This document shows, in pieces, positions 41,753-50,391 of a DNA stretch of 64,000 nt; within the stretch, counting starts at the first letter, position 1, and every line of letters starts with the position of its first letter. Made by a program: the position numbers and the translations under genes. The notes below the pieces were generated by a model. The model worked only from the letters and a program-made list of their open reading frames with translations. It was not told the origin of the DNA and did not search any database. Source of the DNA: JAGZEG01 sp963930185 (lineage in GTDB: Bacteria > Actinomycetota > Coriobacteriia > Coriobacteriales > UMGS124); contig CAWVLT010000064.1 of assembly GCA_963930185.1 (NCBI GenBank), forward strand, positions 1 through 64,000, in the 5' to 3' direction.

Positions 41753-44038
41753 CTACTCGACCACGAGCTGCGGGTAGGTGCGGACGGCGTCCTCGATGAG
41801 GCCAAGACCGACGTAGTTGTCGACGTACGCCTCACTCACCTCGGCGCCGAGCGCACGCAATACGGCAAGGTACGTGGCGTTGCCGGAGGTGGCGACCTCG
41901 TAGCCGGAGCGAGCCGCGACCTCGGCGGGGTCAGACGACTCGGAGGCCGCCGAGGCGTCGGGAGCAGCGGAGGACGAGGCAACGCCGTCGGCGTCGCTGA
42001 TCATCAGCGGCGTCATCTCCTTTGGAATCGCCACGGAAAAGCCCACCGACTCCCCGTTACCATCGGCGTCGGCAAGCACCTCGTAGATCGACGCGGCCTG
42101 GCTATCGGCCGGCAGCAGCGCGATGGAGTGCGGTCCGTCGGACACCTCGACGCGCACCAGGCCGTCAGCGTCGGAGGTCACGCGCTCGCAGCGGCTCGCG
42201 TCGATGTCGAGCAGCGCCTCGGTGCCGGCAAGTGGGGTGCCCTGCCCGTCCACCAGTCGCAGCGTGGCCGTCCAGTCGGCGGGCTCGTAGCCGCCGTCGA
42301 GGATGAGGCGCCCCTTTGTCTGGGGGATCAGCGGCATGCAGCGCAGCCCGAACCCCGAGCCGATGCCCTCGGAGAGCTCCCGGACGTACGCCTCGATCGC
42401 CTCGAGCTCGCCGCCGACCTCGCCCACCATCTCGACGTCAGCCAGCATCTCGTAGGCGTCGCCGCCCGCCATGACGTAGCTGTTCGACACGAGGTACAGC
42501 GGCGTCTGGTCATCATCGAGGTCAACCGACGACGCAAGCCCGTGCACGTAGATGTCCGTCACGCGCTGCCCTACCGGCGCGTTGGGGTCGCAGGTCACCT
42601 CGAAGCCCGCAAGCTGCAGAAAGCCGCCGGAGATCTCCTCCTGAAGCAGCATGCCCGTCTGCGTATCCTGGCCGTTCATCGTGGCGAACGACCCTTCGAA
42701 CATCGACTTCAGGATCTGCGGGGTGATGCGCTTGACCTGCAGCGTGTTTGAGTAGGGAAACGCCGTGACCAAATCGCGCATCGTCACGATCCCGCGCGGC
42801 ATGGCCGCCCTTATGCCGCCGCCGTTTGACACGGCGAGCAGCGGGGTGCCGTCGTCAAGTCCCGCCTGCGCGAGAAACGCGCTCGTCTGGTTGATGTAGC
42901 ACTCGCAAACGAAGTCGCCGTAGTTGGTCTCGACGATGCGCGTGGGGGCGATGAGCTGCTCCTCGCCCAGCCAGCCGCCCCACAGCGTCGTGGGGTTCAC
43001 GCACAGCTGCTCGGCGAGCATCTCGTCCTGCTCGGCGGCGATCGCCTCCAGGTCCTGGGACACGGCCTGATCGGCCTGCGCCTGCGCGACGACCGCGGCG
43101 GGATCGAGCAGCTCCTCGGTGGCCTGGACGGAGCCGTCGGGCGCAAACGCCAGCGTGAGCATGCCCACGGCGCCGAGGTTGCAGCCGGTCTGGACGATGA
43201 GGATGCCGTTGACCTCCTCGTTTTCGACGGTGTGGCTGTGCCCGTCGATGATGGCCGTGAGCATCTCGGCCGCATCGGTAGAAAGTCCCTCGGCAAGGTC
43301 GTGCGAGGAGCAGGGCACGGGGCCGTCACCCAGGTGGCACAGCGCCACGATCGCGTCGACGCCCTGCCCGGCAAGCTCGGCGATCTGCAGCTCGGCGACC
43401 TCGATCTCGTCAGCGAAGGTCGCCTCGCCCACGGCAAGCGGGCTCGCCGACCAGGCGGTCGCCTGCGTGGTGAGGCCAAAGACGCCTATGCGCTTGCCGG
43501 CACGCTCGAGCACGGCGTTGCAACCGTTGCCGGTAACACCCTGCGCGTTGGCAACGCCGTCAAGCAGGGGCGCGTCGCCAAGCGCCACGTTGGCGCCGAG
43601 CACGGGGAACTCGGCCGCCTCGACGTTGGCGACGAGGTTGTCCAGCCCGAAGTCGAACTCGTGGTTGCCCAGGCACATCGCGTCGTAGCCGGCCGCGTTC
43701 ATCAGGTCGATGGGAGCGGAGCCCTTCGTGAGCGAGGCGAGCGGTGCACCCTGCGTGGCGTCACCGGCATCGACGAGCAGGCTGTTGGGAGTGGCCTGCT
43801 TCAGCCCTGCGACATAGTCGATGCCCACGACCGACTCGCCGTCACCCTGCAGGTAGCCGTGCGTGTCGTTGGTGTGGTAGATCACGACCTGCTCGGACCC
43901 CTCCTCCGCACGTGCAAGGTGTCCCGCCCCGGCGAGAGCCGCGCTGGCAAGCCCCGCGGCAACGAACGCGCGGCGGCTGAGAGACTTCGGAGACGCGCCG
44001 AAAGTTGGCGCTGATGCCTGATTGGGGGTCGTGGTCAT
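41753..44038 (-). CDS. Tat-exported 5'-nucleotidase / UshA-family phosphoesterase
   Basis: 761 residues. The Tat signal is SRRAFVAAGLASAAL. The metallophosphoesterase domain has YHTNDTHGYL, DAGDATQG, LGNHEFDFG and IDGHSHT. The 5'-nucleotidase C-terminal domain follows (about 350-540), with SNGGGIRAAMPRG and YSNTLQV. A further C-terminal region of about 200 residues (beta-rich, PADWTATLRLVDGQG) may be Ig-like; its Ser/Ala/Asp stretch (SDADGVASSSAAPDAS) looks like a linker. It would release nucleosides and phosphate outside the membrane. No sortase motif. ATG 44038 has AAGGAGGA upstream; the reading to 44170 lacks a site. Confidence 0.92.
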   Translation of the reverse strand: MTTTPNQASAPTFGASPKSLSRRAFVAAGLASAALAGAGHLARAEEGSEQVVIYHTNDTHGYLQGDGESVVGIDYVAGLKQATPNSLLVDAGDATQGAPLASLTKGSAPIDLMNAAGYDAMCLGNHEFDFGLDNLVANVEAAEFPVLGANVALGDAPLLDGVANAQGVTGNGCNAVLERAGKRIGVFGLTTQATAWSASPLAVGEATFADEIEVAELQIAELAGQGVDAIVALCHLGDGPVPCSSHDLAEGLSTDAAEMLTAIIDGHSHTVENEEVNGILIVQTGCNLGAVGMLTLAFAPDGSVQATEELLDPAAVVAQAQADQAVSQDLEAIAAEQDEMLAEQLCVNPTTLWGGWLGEEQLIAPTRIVETNYGDFVCECYINQTSAFLAQAGLDDGTPLLAVSNGGGIRAAMPRGIVTMRDLVTAFPYSNTLQVKRITPQILKSMFEGSFATMNGQDTQTGMLLQEEISGGFLQLAGFEVTCDPNAPVGQRVTDIYVHGLASSVDLDDDQTPLYLVSNSYVMAGGDAYEMLADVEMVGEVGGELEAIEAYVRELSEGIGSGFGLRCMPLIPQTKGRLILDGGYEPADWTATLRLVDGQGTPLAGTEALLDIDASRCERVTSDADGLVRVEVSDGPHSIALLPADSQAASIYEVLADADGNGESVGFSVAIPKEMTPLMISDADGVASSSAAPDASAASESSDPAEVAARSGYEVATSGNATYLAVLRALGAEVSEAYVDNYVGLGLIEDAVRTYPQLVVE

Positions 44039-44430
44039 GCGTCCTCCTTCTTCTTTTTGGCTTGCGGCCGGCGGTGGTCCCGTGTCATTCGGGGCCACTA
44101 AGGCCACCGAGGCGTGCTGTCTTCCACCCATGGTACACCGTGAGCGGCCTGTCACCACCCTGACGCACATCTGACAGAAATAGCGCCCAAACGACCACCG
44201 ACTCCCACCTGCGAATTCTTTTGGCGTGTCAGAGGGTGGTAAGGCACCCTCTCAAAACCACAAAGTTCACACGATCCAGTCTGCAGTCGATCAATACGCT
44301 CATTTTGCGCCTGGTGGCTCCACGCCGGCGCAAGGTCACTTGGACCGCATGCCCAGCGCGCCGTGACACCCGTCAGTCGCTCGCGCGTCACAGCACATGA
44401 AGGGATGGATCCGAAGGGAGATGAGCGCTC
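44039..44430. other. Divergent intergenic region, 5'-nucleotidase / Rpn-like gene
   Basis: No gene is supported. It contains a perfect 8-bp stem AGAGGGTG (44231-44238) with CACCCTCT (44245-44252), 6-nt loop, with no T-run. Promoters for both flanking genes must lie here but no clear hexamer pair is visible. Confidence 0.5.
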
Positions 44431-45411
44431 ATGGAGAAAGGAACCGAAATGGCCGCGAAAGCCGACCTGCCCTTCGCAGCCAAAGGCGAGGCAAGGCGCA
44501 AGCTGCTCTATGATGCGGCCTGCAAGCGCCTGCTCAGCAACCGGCTGATCCTCGCCCACATTCTCAAGGGCACGGTCGCTGCGTACGGGGAGTGCCCACT
44601 CGAGATGATCGCAAACGAGTACATCGAGCCATCGGAGAGCGCATCGACTGGCAGCAAAAACGAGGTGGATGCAACCCCGCCTCCCATGATACGAGGCATG
44701 CGAACGGAGGACGCCGACCCCCATGACGGCAGCGTGTTCTACGACGTCTTGTTTCGAGCCTCGCTACCAGACGTGAAAGAAGGAATCGAGTGCATCGTCA
44801 ACGTCGAGGCGCAGACCGTCGCCCGCCCTGGCTACCCGCTCATGGAGCGAGCCCAATACTATTGCGCCCGCCTGCTCTCCTCCCAGCGCGGCACCGAGTT
44901 CACGCATTCGCACTACGAGCAGCTTAAGAAGGTCTACTCGATATGGGTGTGCACGAACCCGCCCAGGCGTTTCTCCGGGAGAATCATCCGATATCAGATG
45001 GCACCGACGACAGACACGTTTTGGGGGAGGAGCCTCATGGGCGCCGCGATCGTCTGCGTCTCGAGTCCGGGGACAGCCGGCCTCCCCGGTCTGCTCGGAA
45101 CGCTCTTTTCGGATATCGACCCGCTGGAGAAGGCGGCGCTGCTTGAAAGCGAGTACAATGTAGGCATGACATCTTCGATGGAAGACGGGGTGATGGCCAT
45201 GTGCAACCTGGGACAAGCAATCGAAGACAGGGGGATAGCGCGTGGAATACTAAAGAGCAGGGTCGAATCCATCCGCAACCTCATGAAGAACATGGGGCTG
45301 TCAATAGATCGAGCAATGGAGGTCCTGGGGATCCCCTCGCCCGACCGGGCGGCGTGCATTGAGAAGCTTCAGGAGGAAGAACTGGGTCCCGCGGTTGCGC
45401 CGAGCAGATAG
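44431..45411 (+). CDS. PD-(D/E)XK nuclease-family protein (Rpn/transposase-like)
   Basis: 326 residues. The N-terminal half matches Rpn/YhgA-type PD-(D/E)XK proteins: KRLLSNRLILAHILKGTV, then SVFYDVLFRASLP and ECIVNVEAQTVARPGYPLMERAQYYCARLL, the E-x-Q core with the following helix. These are recombination-promoting nucleases or transposase-derived relatives. The C-terminus is helical (DRGIARGILKSRVESIRNLM), as in the family's Arg/Leu tail. ATG 44431 has GAAGGGAG upstream; ATG 44449 after AAAGGA is nearly as good. Ends at a strong hairpin. No terminal inverted repeats or target duplications are seen, so it is not a complete element. Confidence 0.82.
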   Translation: MEKGTEMAAKADLPFAAKGEARRKLLYDAACKRLLSNRLILAHILKGTVAAYGECPLEMIANEYIEPSESASTGSKNEVDATPPPMIRGMRTEDADPHDGSVFYDVLFRASLPDVKEGIECIVNVEAQTVARPGYPLMERAQYYCARLLSSQRGTEFTHSHYEQLKKVYSIWVCTNPPRRFSGRIIRYQMAPTTDTFWGRSLMGAAIVCVSSPGTAGLPGLLGTLFSDIDPLEKAALLESEYNVGMTSSMEDGVMAMCNLGQAIEDRGIARGILKSRVESIRNLMKNMGLSIDRAMEVLGIPSPDRAACIEKLQEEELGPAVAPSR

Positions 45412-45415
45412 CGAC

Positions 45416-45526
45416 GACCCCTTGACGGCCCCCACGACGAGCCGTCAAGGGGTCATTCGATGCCGGACGTACCGGCGGTTCGCTGTGGTCAGGCATCCGG
45501 CGGCAGACGTCCGCCCACAGCGAACC
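45416..45526. terminator. Three consecutive perfect hairpins between convergent genes
   Basis: GACCCCTTGACGGC with its exact complement (45416-45454, 14-bp stem), GCCGG/CCGGC (45462-45476), and GGTTCGCTGTGG with CCACAGCGAACC (45477-45526, 12-bp stem, 26-nt loop). There are no T-tracts. They separate the Rpn-like gene from the end of the his operon and could act on both transcripts. Confidence 0.65.
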
Positions 45527-45529
45527 CGT

Positions 45530-45847
45530 TCATCTCCTGCGCGCGTCAAGCTCCCCCGCCAGCTCCTCGGGCGTGACGCCCCAGCGCTCGCACACCACCA
45601 GCAGGTGATAGATCACGTCGGCGCATTCGTAGCGAATGTGGTCGTGGTCGTTGTCCTTGCACGCCATGACCACCTCGCACGCCTCCTCGACGAGCTTCTT
45701 GAGAGGCTTGTCCTGCGGTCCGTCAAGCAGCCGCTTGGTGTAGCTCTCCTCGGGTGACGCCGCCCTGCGCTCTCTGATGACGCGGGCAAGCTCGTTGACC
45801 GTCCCGCCAAGATCGCCCGGTTCCACGTGCTCGGTGCGCTCTCCCAT
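45530..45847 (-). CDS. hisE: Phosphoribosyl-ATP pyrophosphohydrolase
   Basis: 105 residues, second step of histidine synthesis. All-alpha MazG-like fold with SYTKRLLDGPQDKPLKKLVEEACEVVMA and the Asp/Glu metal ligands, then YECADVIYHLLVV. The start is ATG 45847 (GGAGGGG 8 nt upstream); ATG 45865 is possible. Last gene of the operon, separate from hisI. Confidence 0.94.
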   Translation of the reverse strand: MGERTEHVEPGDLGGTVNELARVIRERRAASPEESYTKRLLDGPQDKPLKKLVEEACEVVMACKDNDHDHIRYECADVIYHLLVVCERWGVTPEELAGELDARRR

Positions 45848-45931
45848 GTGATCGTCCCCTCCCATGCGCCCTACATTGGACAAGCGCCGTCCATCCATTC
45901 CAAAACAAAAGCGCGCGCTCGCCTTGCGCGG

Positions 45932-46375
45932 CTACAGCGCGACCTCCCGGTAGAAGCAGCTGCGGTGCCCGGTGTGGCACGCAGGCCCAGGCGAGTCGAC
46001 CAGCAGCAGGACGGTGTCAGCGTCGCAGTCGTACAGCACGCGCCGCACCTGCTGCATGTTGCCGCTCGTCGCCCCCTTGTTCCACAGCTCTCCGCGCGAG
46101 CGCGACCAAAACCAGCTCGTCTTGGTCCGCAGCGTCAGCACGAGTGCCTGCAGGTTCATCCAGGCGACCATGAGCACCTCGCTGGGTGCGCCGGTATCGT
46201 CGACCTGCTGGACGACCGCCGGCACAAGGCCGTCGGGCCCGAACCTGACGCCGAGGGAGGCGATCTCCGTCGCCAGCCGCGCCTCGTCTTCCGACGCCAG
46301 GGCCGGCAGGGCAACCGCCTGCGTCTGCTCGCCAGCATAGGTGCGCACGGATGCCTTCGCGTTTTCCTCAGCCAT
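45932..46375 (-). CDS. hisI: Phosphoribosyl-AMP cyclohydrolase
   Basis: 147 residues, third step. The signature block is intact: TSWFWSRSRGELWNKGATSG, DCDADTVLLLV and GPACHTGHRSCF with the zinc Cys residues. It has about 30 extra residues at the N-terminus. Start ATG 46375 overlaps hisF by 8 nt. Confidence 0.95.
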   Translation of the reverse strand: MAEENAKASVRTYAGEQTQAVALPALASEDEARLATEIASLGVRFGPDGLVPAVVQQVDDTGAPSEVLMVAWMNLQALVLTLRTKTSWFWSRSRGELWNKGATSGNMQQVRRVLYDCDADTVLLLVDSPGPACHTGHRSCFYREVAL

Positions 46376-47156
46376 GCCGCACCCCCTCGTCCGCAGGGAG
46401 GCGAACCGCAATCCCCTGCGACGCCATGTACTCCTTGACCTGGCGAATCGTGAACGTGCCGAAGTGAAACACGCTCGCGGCGAGCACGGCGTCGGCCTCT
46501 CCCTCGATGATCCCCTCGGCGAAGTGCTCGAGCGTGCCCACACCGCCCGAGGCGATGACGGGGATGGGAACGGCGCGCGACACGGCGCGGGTGAGGGCGA
46601 GGTCGAAGCCGTCCTTGGTGCCGTCGCGGTCCATGCTCGTGAGCAGGATCTCGCCGGCGCCACGACGCGCCGCCTCGTAGGCCCATTCCACCGCGTCGAT
46701 GCCCGTCGCGGTTCGGCCTCCGGCGACGTAGACCTCCCACTTGTCGGCGGCCCCCACGCGCTTGGCGTCGATGGCGCAGATCACCGCCTGGCTGCCGAAC
46801 GCGGCGGCGCAGCGCGTGATGAGCGAGGGATCGCGCACGGCCGCGGAGTTGAGCGAGCACTTGTCCGCGCCGGCGGCCACCATGGTGCGCATGTCCCCGA
46901 CGCTGCGAAAGCCGCCCCCCACGGTATAGGGTATGTGCAGCTCGCAGGCGGCGCGCGAGGCCATGTCCACGGTGGTGGCCCGATCGTCGCTGGTGGCGGT
47001 GATGTCGAGGAAGATCACCTCGTCGGCGCCCTCCCGGTCGTAGAACGCGGCCAGCTCGACCGGGTCGCCCGCGTCGGTGAGGTTCACGAAGTTCACGCCC
47101 TTCACCACGCGGCCGTCCTTCACGTCCATGCAGGGTATGACGCGCTTGGTCAGCAT
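46368..47156 (-). CDS. hisF: Imidazole glycerol phosphate synthase cyclase subunit
   Basis: 262 residues. TIM barrel that takes ammonia from HisH. Seen: KRVIPCMDVKDGRVVKGVNF, TVGGGFRS, GADKCSLNSAA, and the closing VIASGGVGTLEHF. Overlaps hisA by 7 nt and hisI by 8 nt. Confidence 0.97.
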   Translation of the reverse strand: MLTKRVIPCMDVKDGRVVKGVNFVNLTDAGDPVELAAFYDREGADEVIFLDITATSDDRATTVDMASRAACELHIPYTVGGGFRSVGDMRTMVAAGADKCSLNSAAVRDPSLITRCAAAFGSQAVICAIDAKRVGAADKWEVYVAGGRTATGIDAVEWAYEAARRGAGEILLTSMDRDGTKDGFDLALTRAVSRAVPIPVIASGGVGTLEHFAEGIIEGEADAVLAASVFHFGTFTIRQVKEYMASQGIAVRLPADEGVRHG

Positions 47157-47905
47157 GCGCCCGCCTCCTCCCCGCGGGTGACGGCAAGCGCCTCGCGCAG
47201 GTCGAGCGTCCTCTCGTACAGGGCGCGCCCGCAGATGACCCCCTCGATGACGTCGGGGCCCAGCGAGACGAGCCGCCGTATGTCGTCGATGGAGGCGACG
47301 CCGCCCGACGCGACCACCGGGAAGCCGGTGGCGCGGGCGATGCGCACGTAGGCGTCGGCGTCGATGCCGCTGCGCATCCCGTCGCGCACCACGTCGGTGA
47401 ACACGAGGTGGCGCAGGCCCATGCCGGCCAGCTCCCCCACGAGCTCCTCGGCGGCCATGCCCGTGTCCTGACGCCAGCCGTCAATTGCGACCACGCCACC
47501 GCGGGCAGCCACGTCGGCCACGAGGACCTCCCCGAACTCGGCGATCGCCTGCCGCGCGAACGCGCGGTCACGGACGAGCGCGGTCCCTATGGCGACGCGC
47601 GAGGCGCCCGCGACGACCAGCTCACTGAGGCGCTCGAGCGAGCGCACGCCACCGCCGACGTCCACCGATATGCCGGGGACCTGCGCGATCTGGCGGATGG
47701 CGCGGTCGTTGGCCTCGCGTGCGCCCTCGTCCTCCCCGAATGCCGCGGAGAGGTCCACGACGTGCACCCACGTGGCCCCGCACTCGGCAAAGCGCCGCGC
47801 GGTGCCGACGGGGTCGTCGGAATAGACGTCGACCTTGGAGCGATCCCCCCGCTGCAGGCGCACGACGTTGCCTGCCAGCAGGTCAATCGCGGGAAACACG
47901 ATCAT
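47150..47905 (-). CDS. hisA: ProFAR isomerase
   Basis: 251 residues. Fourth step, isomerisation of the ribose-linked intermediate. FPAIDLLAGNVVRLQRGD, VDVGGGVRSLE, and VVASGGVASIDDI are the half-barrel phosphate motifs. ATG 47905 has GGAGGG upstream and overlaps the hisH stop in an ATGA. Confidence 0.96.
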   Translation of the reverse strand: MIVFPAIDLLAGNVVRLQRGDRSKVDVYSDDPVGTARRFAECGATWVHVVDLSAAFGEDEGAREANDRAIRQIAQVPGISVDVGGGVRSLERLSELVVAGASRVAIGTALVRDRAFARQAIAEFGEVLVADVAARGGVVAIDGWRQDTGMAAEELVGELAGMGLRHLVFTDVVRDGMRSGIDADAYVRIARATGFPVVASGGVASIDDIRRLVSLGPDVIEGVICGRALYERTLDLREALAVTRGEEAGAC

Positions 47906-48615
47906 CGCAGCCCTCCTGCCGTCGCGATCCTCACAAAGTTGTGCATGACGCGGGCCCCCGCCTGCGAGGACTTCTCGGGATGGAACTGCGCCCCGAAGAC
48001 GCCCCCGCCGTCCCACACCACGCTGGCGAAGAGCACGCCGTGCTCGGTCACGCCCGCCACGTCGTCCGCCCTGTCGGGGACACACGCATAAGAGTGGGTG
48101 AAGTAGAAGTACTCGCCGTCCGCGACGCCTTCCAGAAGCGGGCAGGCCTCGCCGGCCGGGGTGCGCTCCACGGAGTTCCACCCGACGTGGGGGACTTTGA
48201 CCCCCGGTGCCTCGATGCGGGTGACCTCGCCGGCAAGCACGCCGAGGCCACAGGTCCAGACGTCCTGCGCGCCTCGCGCAAATCCGGGGCAACCTCCGCC
48301 CGTCACCTCGACGCCGGGCACCTGAGCCTGCTCGTTGCCTCGCGTGAAGAGCAGCTGCATGCCTAGGCACACCCCCAGAAACGGCAGGCCCGCCCCGATC
48401 GCCCCGAGCACCGCCGCCGCCTGCCCGGAGGCCCTCATGTACGCCATGGCGTCGGCGAACGCGCCCACGCCGGGCAGGACCACGGCGTCGGCCGCCTCGA
48501 TGTCGGCGGGATCGTCGCTCGCACGCGCCGAGGCGCCGGCCTGCTCGAGCGCGCGGCACATGGACTGCAGGTTGCCCTTGTGGTAGTCGACCACCACGAT
48601 GCGCGGCGCGCCCAT
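47902..48615 (-). CDS. hisH: Imidazole glycerol phosphate synthase glutaminase subunit
   Basis: 237 residues. Glutamine amidotransferase with the nucleophile Cys in FLGVCLGMQLLF and the His/Glu in GAQFHPEKSS; DYHKGNLQSM at the start. The stretch near 120-150 (GGGCPGFARGAQ) is longer than usual. Start ATG 48615 overlaps hisB by one base. Confidence 0.95.
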   Translation of the reverse strand: MGAPRIVVVDYHKGNLQSMCRALEQAGASARASDDPADIEAADAVVLPGVGAFADAMAYMRASGQAAAVLGAIGAGLPFLGVCLGMQLLFTRGNEQAQVPGVEVTGGGCPGFARGAQDVWTCGLGVLAGEVTRIEAPGVKVPHVGWNSVERTPAGEACPLLEGVADGEYFYFTHSYACVPDRADDVAGVTEHGVLFASVVWDGGGVFGAQFHPEKSSQAGARVMHNFVRIATAGGLR

Positions 48616-49259
48616 CACAGGCTCCCCTTGGTCGAGGGGACGCCGGCGACGCGCGGGTCGAGGCGCGTCGCCATCATGAGCGCGCGCGCCAGCGCTTTGA
48701 ACGCCGCCTCCACGATGTGGTGGGAGTTCTCGCCCGCGATGAGCCTCGCGTGCAGGGTGATCCCGGCGTTGCCCGCAAGCGCCACGAGGAACTCCTTGAC
48801 GAGCTGGGTGTCGAAGCTCCCGATGCGCTGCGTGGGAATGGGCAGGTCCACGTGGGCCTGCCCGCGCCCCGACACGTCGATGGCGCACAGGATCAGCGCC
48901 TCGTCCATGGGGACGATCGCCTGGCCGAAGCGGGCGATTCCCCGCGCGTCGCCAAGCGCCTCGCGCAGGGCCTGCCCCAGCACGATCCCCACGTCCTCGA
49001 CGCTGTGGTGGTCGTCCACCGCCGTGTCGCCCGTGGCGCTCACCTCCAGGTCGAGCAGCCCGTGGCGGCCAAGCGCGTCGAGCATGTGGTCGAGGAAGGG
49101 CACGCCGCTGTCGACCCGCGCGGTGCCCGTGCCGTCCAGGTCAATGCGCACCGCGACGTCGGTCTCCCTCGTCACGCGGCAGACCCGGGCGCACCGCGAC
49201 GCCGGCGCAACCTGTGCACCCGTGGTCTCGGCAACGCCCGCCACAGTCGTCTCGTTCAT
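48615..49259 (-). CDS. hisB: Imidazoleglycerol-phosphate dehydratase
   Basis: 214 residues, monofunctional dehydratase without the phosphatase domain. Metal-site motifs: FLDHMLDALGRHG, DDHHSVEDVGI, and ENSHHIVEAAFKALARAL. An N-terminal tail of about 25 residues precedes RVTRETDVAV. Confidence 0.97.
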   Translation of the reverse strand: MNETTVAGVAETTGAQVAPASRCARVCRVTRETDVAVRIDLDGTGTARVDSGVPFLDHMLDALGRHGLLDLEVSATGDTAVDDHHSVEDVGIVLGQALREALGDARGIARFGQAIVPMDEALILCAIDVSGRGQAHVDLPIPTQRIGSFDTQLVKEFLVALAGNAGITLHARLIAGENSHHIVEAAFKALARALMMATRLDPRVAGVPSTKGSL

Positions 49260-49275
49260 GCTGAGCCTTCCTTCC

Positions 49276-50391
49276 CTATGGACGCGTTACGCCGAGGATA
49301 TCACGCAGCGCGGCGATGAACTCGTCGTTTTCCCCTGGCTGGCCCACGCTGACGCGCAAGCAGCCCGCAAGGCCGGGCGTGGATGAGAAGTCCCGCACCA
49401 GGATGGACCGCCCCGCGAGCTCCTCGTGGATCTGCCTCGCGCTCGGCAGGCCCGCGCCTTCGGGGAAGCGCACGAGGATAAAGTTGGCCTGGGAGGGGTA
49501 CGTCTCCACGCGGGCGCCCCTCGCACGGCGCACGTCATCAGCAAGCGCACGAAGCAGGCCGAGCAGTCGGCCGCGCTCCTCGACGGCCTGGCGCACCGCA
49601 GGCAGCATCTCGCCGCGCATCTCAACCACGACCTCGGCGGCGGCCTGCGCATAGCGGCTCACCGAATAGGGCAGCCGTACGGCAAGCAGCCCGTCGGCAA
49701 CCGCTGGCGAGCAGATGACGTACCCCACGCGCGCACCCGCAAGCGCATAGGCCTTCGAGAGCGTCTTGAGCACGCACAGGTTGGGCGTCGTGGCCACAAG
49801 CGGGATGCAGCTTGCCTGCACCGGCGCGAACTCGCCGTACGCCTCGTCCACCACGACCAGGGCGCTGGTCTGCGACGCCAGCCGTGCCACGAACTCGGGG
49901 GAAGTAAGATTGCCCGTCGGGTTGTTGGGCGAGGTGATAACCACAATCGCCGCGTCTCGGGCCGCCTCGATCAGGCCCCGCTCGTCGATGTCGAAGCCCT
50001 CCGGGCGCACCACGTCGCGCACCGGCGTCATCGTGAGCTTGGCGTACAGCGCGTAAGCCGAGAACGTGGGCGGGCAGCTCACCAGCACACGGCCCGGCCC
50101 GCCAAAGGCCAGAAGCAGGTTGAAGATGAGCTCGTCACCGCCGTTGCCCACCACGACGTTGCGGGCCCCTACGCCCCACATGTCCGCGAGCAGGCCGCGC
50201 AGGCGCGAGCACGTGGCGTCCGGGTAGCGGTTGATCTCCACCTGGGCGAGCTTTCGCCCCACCTCCTCGGCCACCTTGGGGGGCAGGCCCCAGTTGTTCT
50301 CGTTGGCCGAGAGCATCACGCGCACGGGGCGCATGTCGGGATCGTAGGGCACCAGGTCGGCGAGGTCGTCGCGCACGGAAGGCGTCGCCAT
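49276..50391 (-). CDS. hisC: Histidinol-phosphate aminotransferase
   Basis: 371 residues. PLP-dependent class I/II aminotransferase; the PLP Lys is in LKTLSKAYALAGARVGY, with ANENNWGLPP, NRYPDATCSRLR and SPNNPTGN. Start ATG 50391 overlaps the hisD stop (TGATG). A separate histidinol phosphatase is not seen in the operon; the PHP-domain gene at 40671 is of the same superfamily as one known type but is not linked. Confidence 0.95.
   Translation of the reverse strand: MATPSVRDDLADLVPYDPDMRPVRVMLSANENNWGLPPKVAEEVGRKLAQVEINRYPDATCSRLRGLLADMWGVGARNVVVGNGGDELIFNLLLAFGGPGRVLVSCPPTFSAYALYAKLTMTPVRDVVRPEGFDIDERGLIEAARDAAIVVITSPNNPTGNLTSPEFVARLASQTSALVVVDEAYGEFAPVQASCIPLVATTPNLCVLKTLSKAYALAGARVGYVICSPAVADGLLAVRLPYSVSRYAQAAAEVVVEMRGEMLPAVRQAVEERGRLLGLLRALADDVRRARGARVETYPSQANFILVRFPEGAGLPSARQIHEELAGRSILVRDFSSTPGLAGCLRVSVGQPGENDEFIAALRDILGVTRP

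Noticed and set aside
44431..45411. Complete insertion sequence around the Rpn-like gene
   Set aside because: No terminal inverted repeats or flanking direct repeats are visible; only hairpins on one side.
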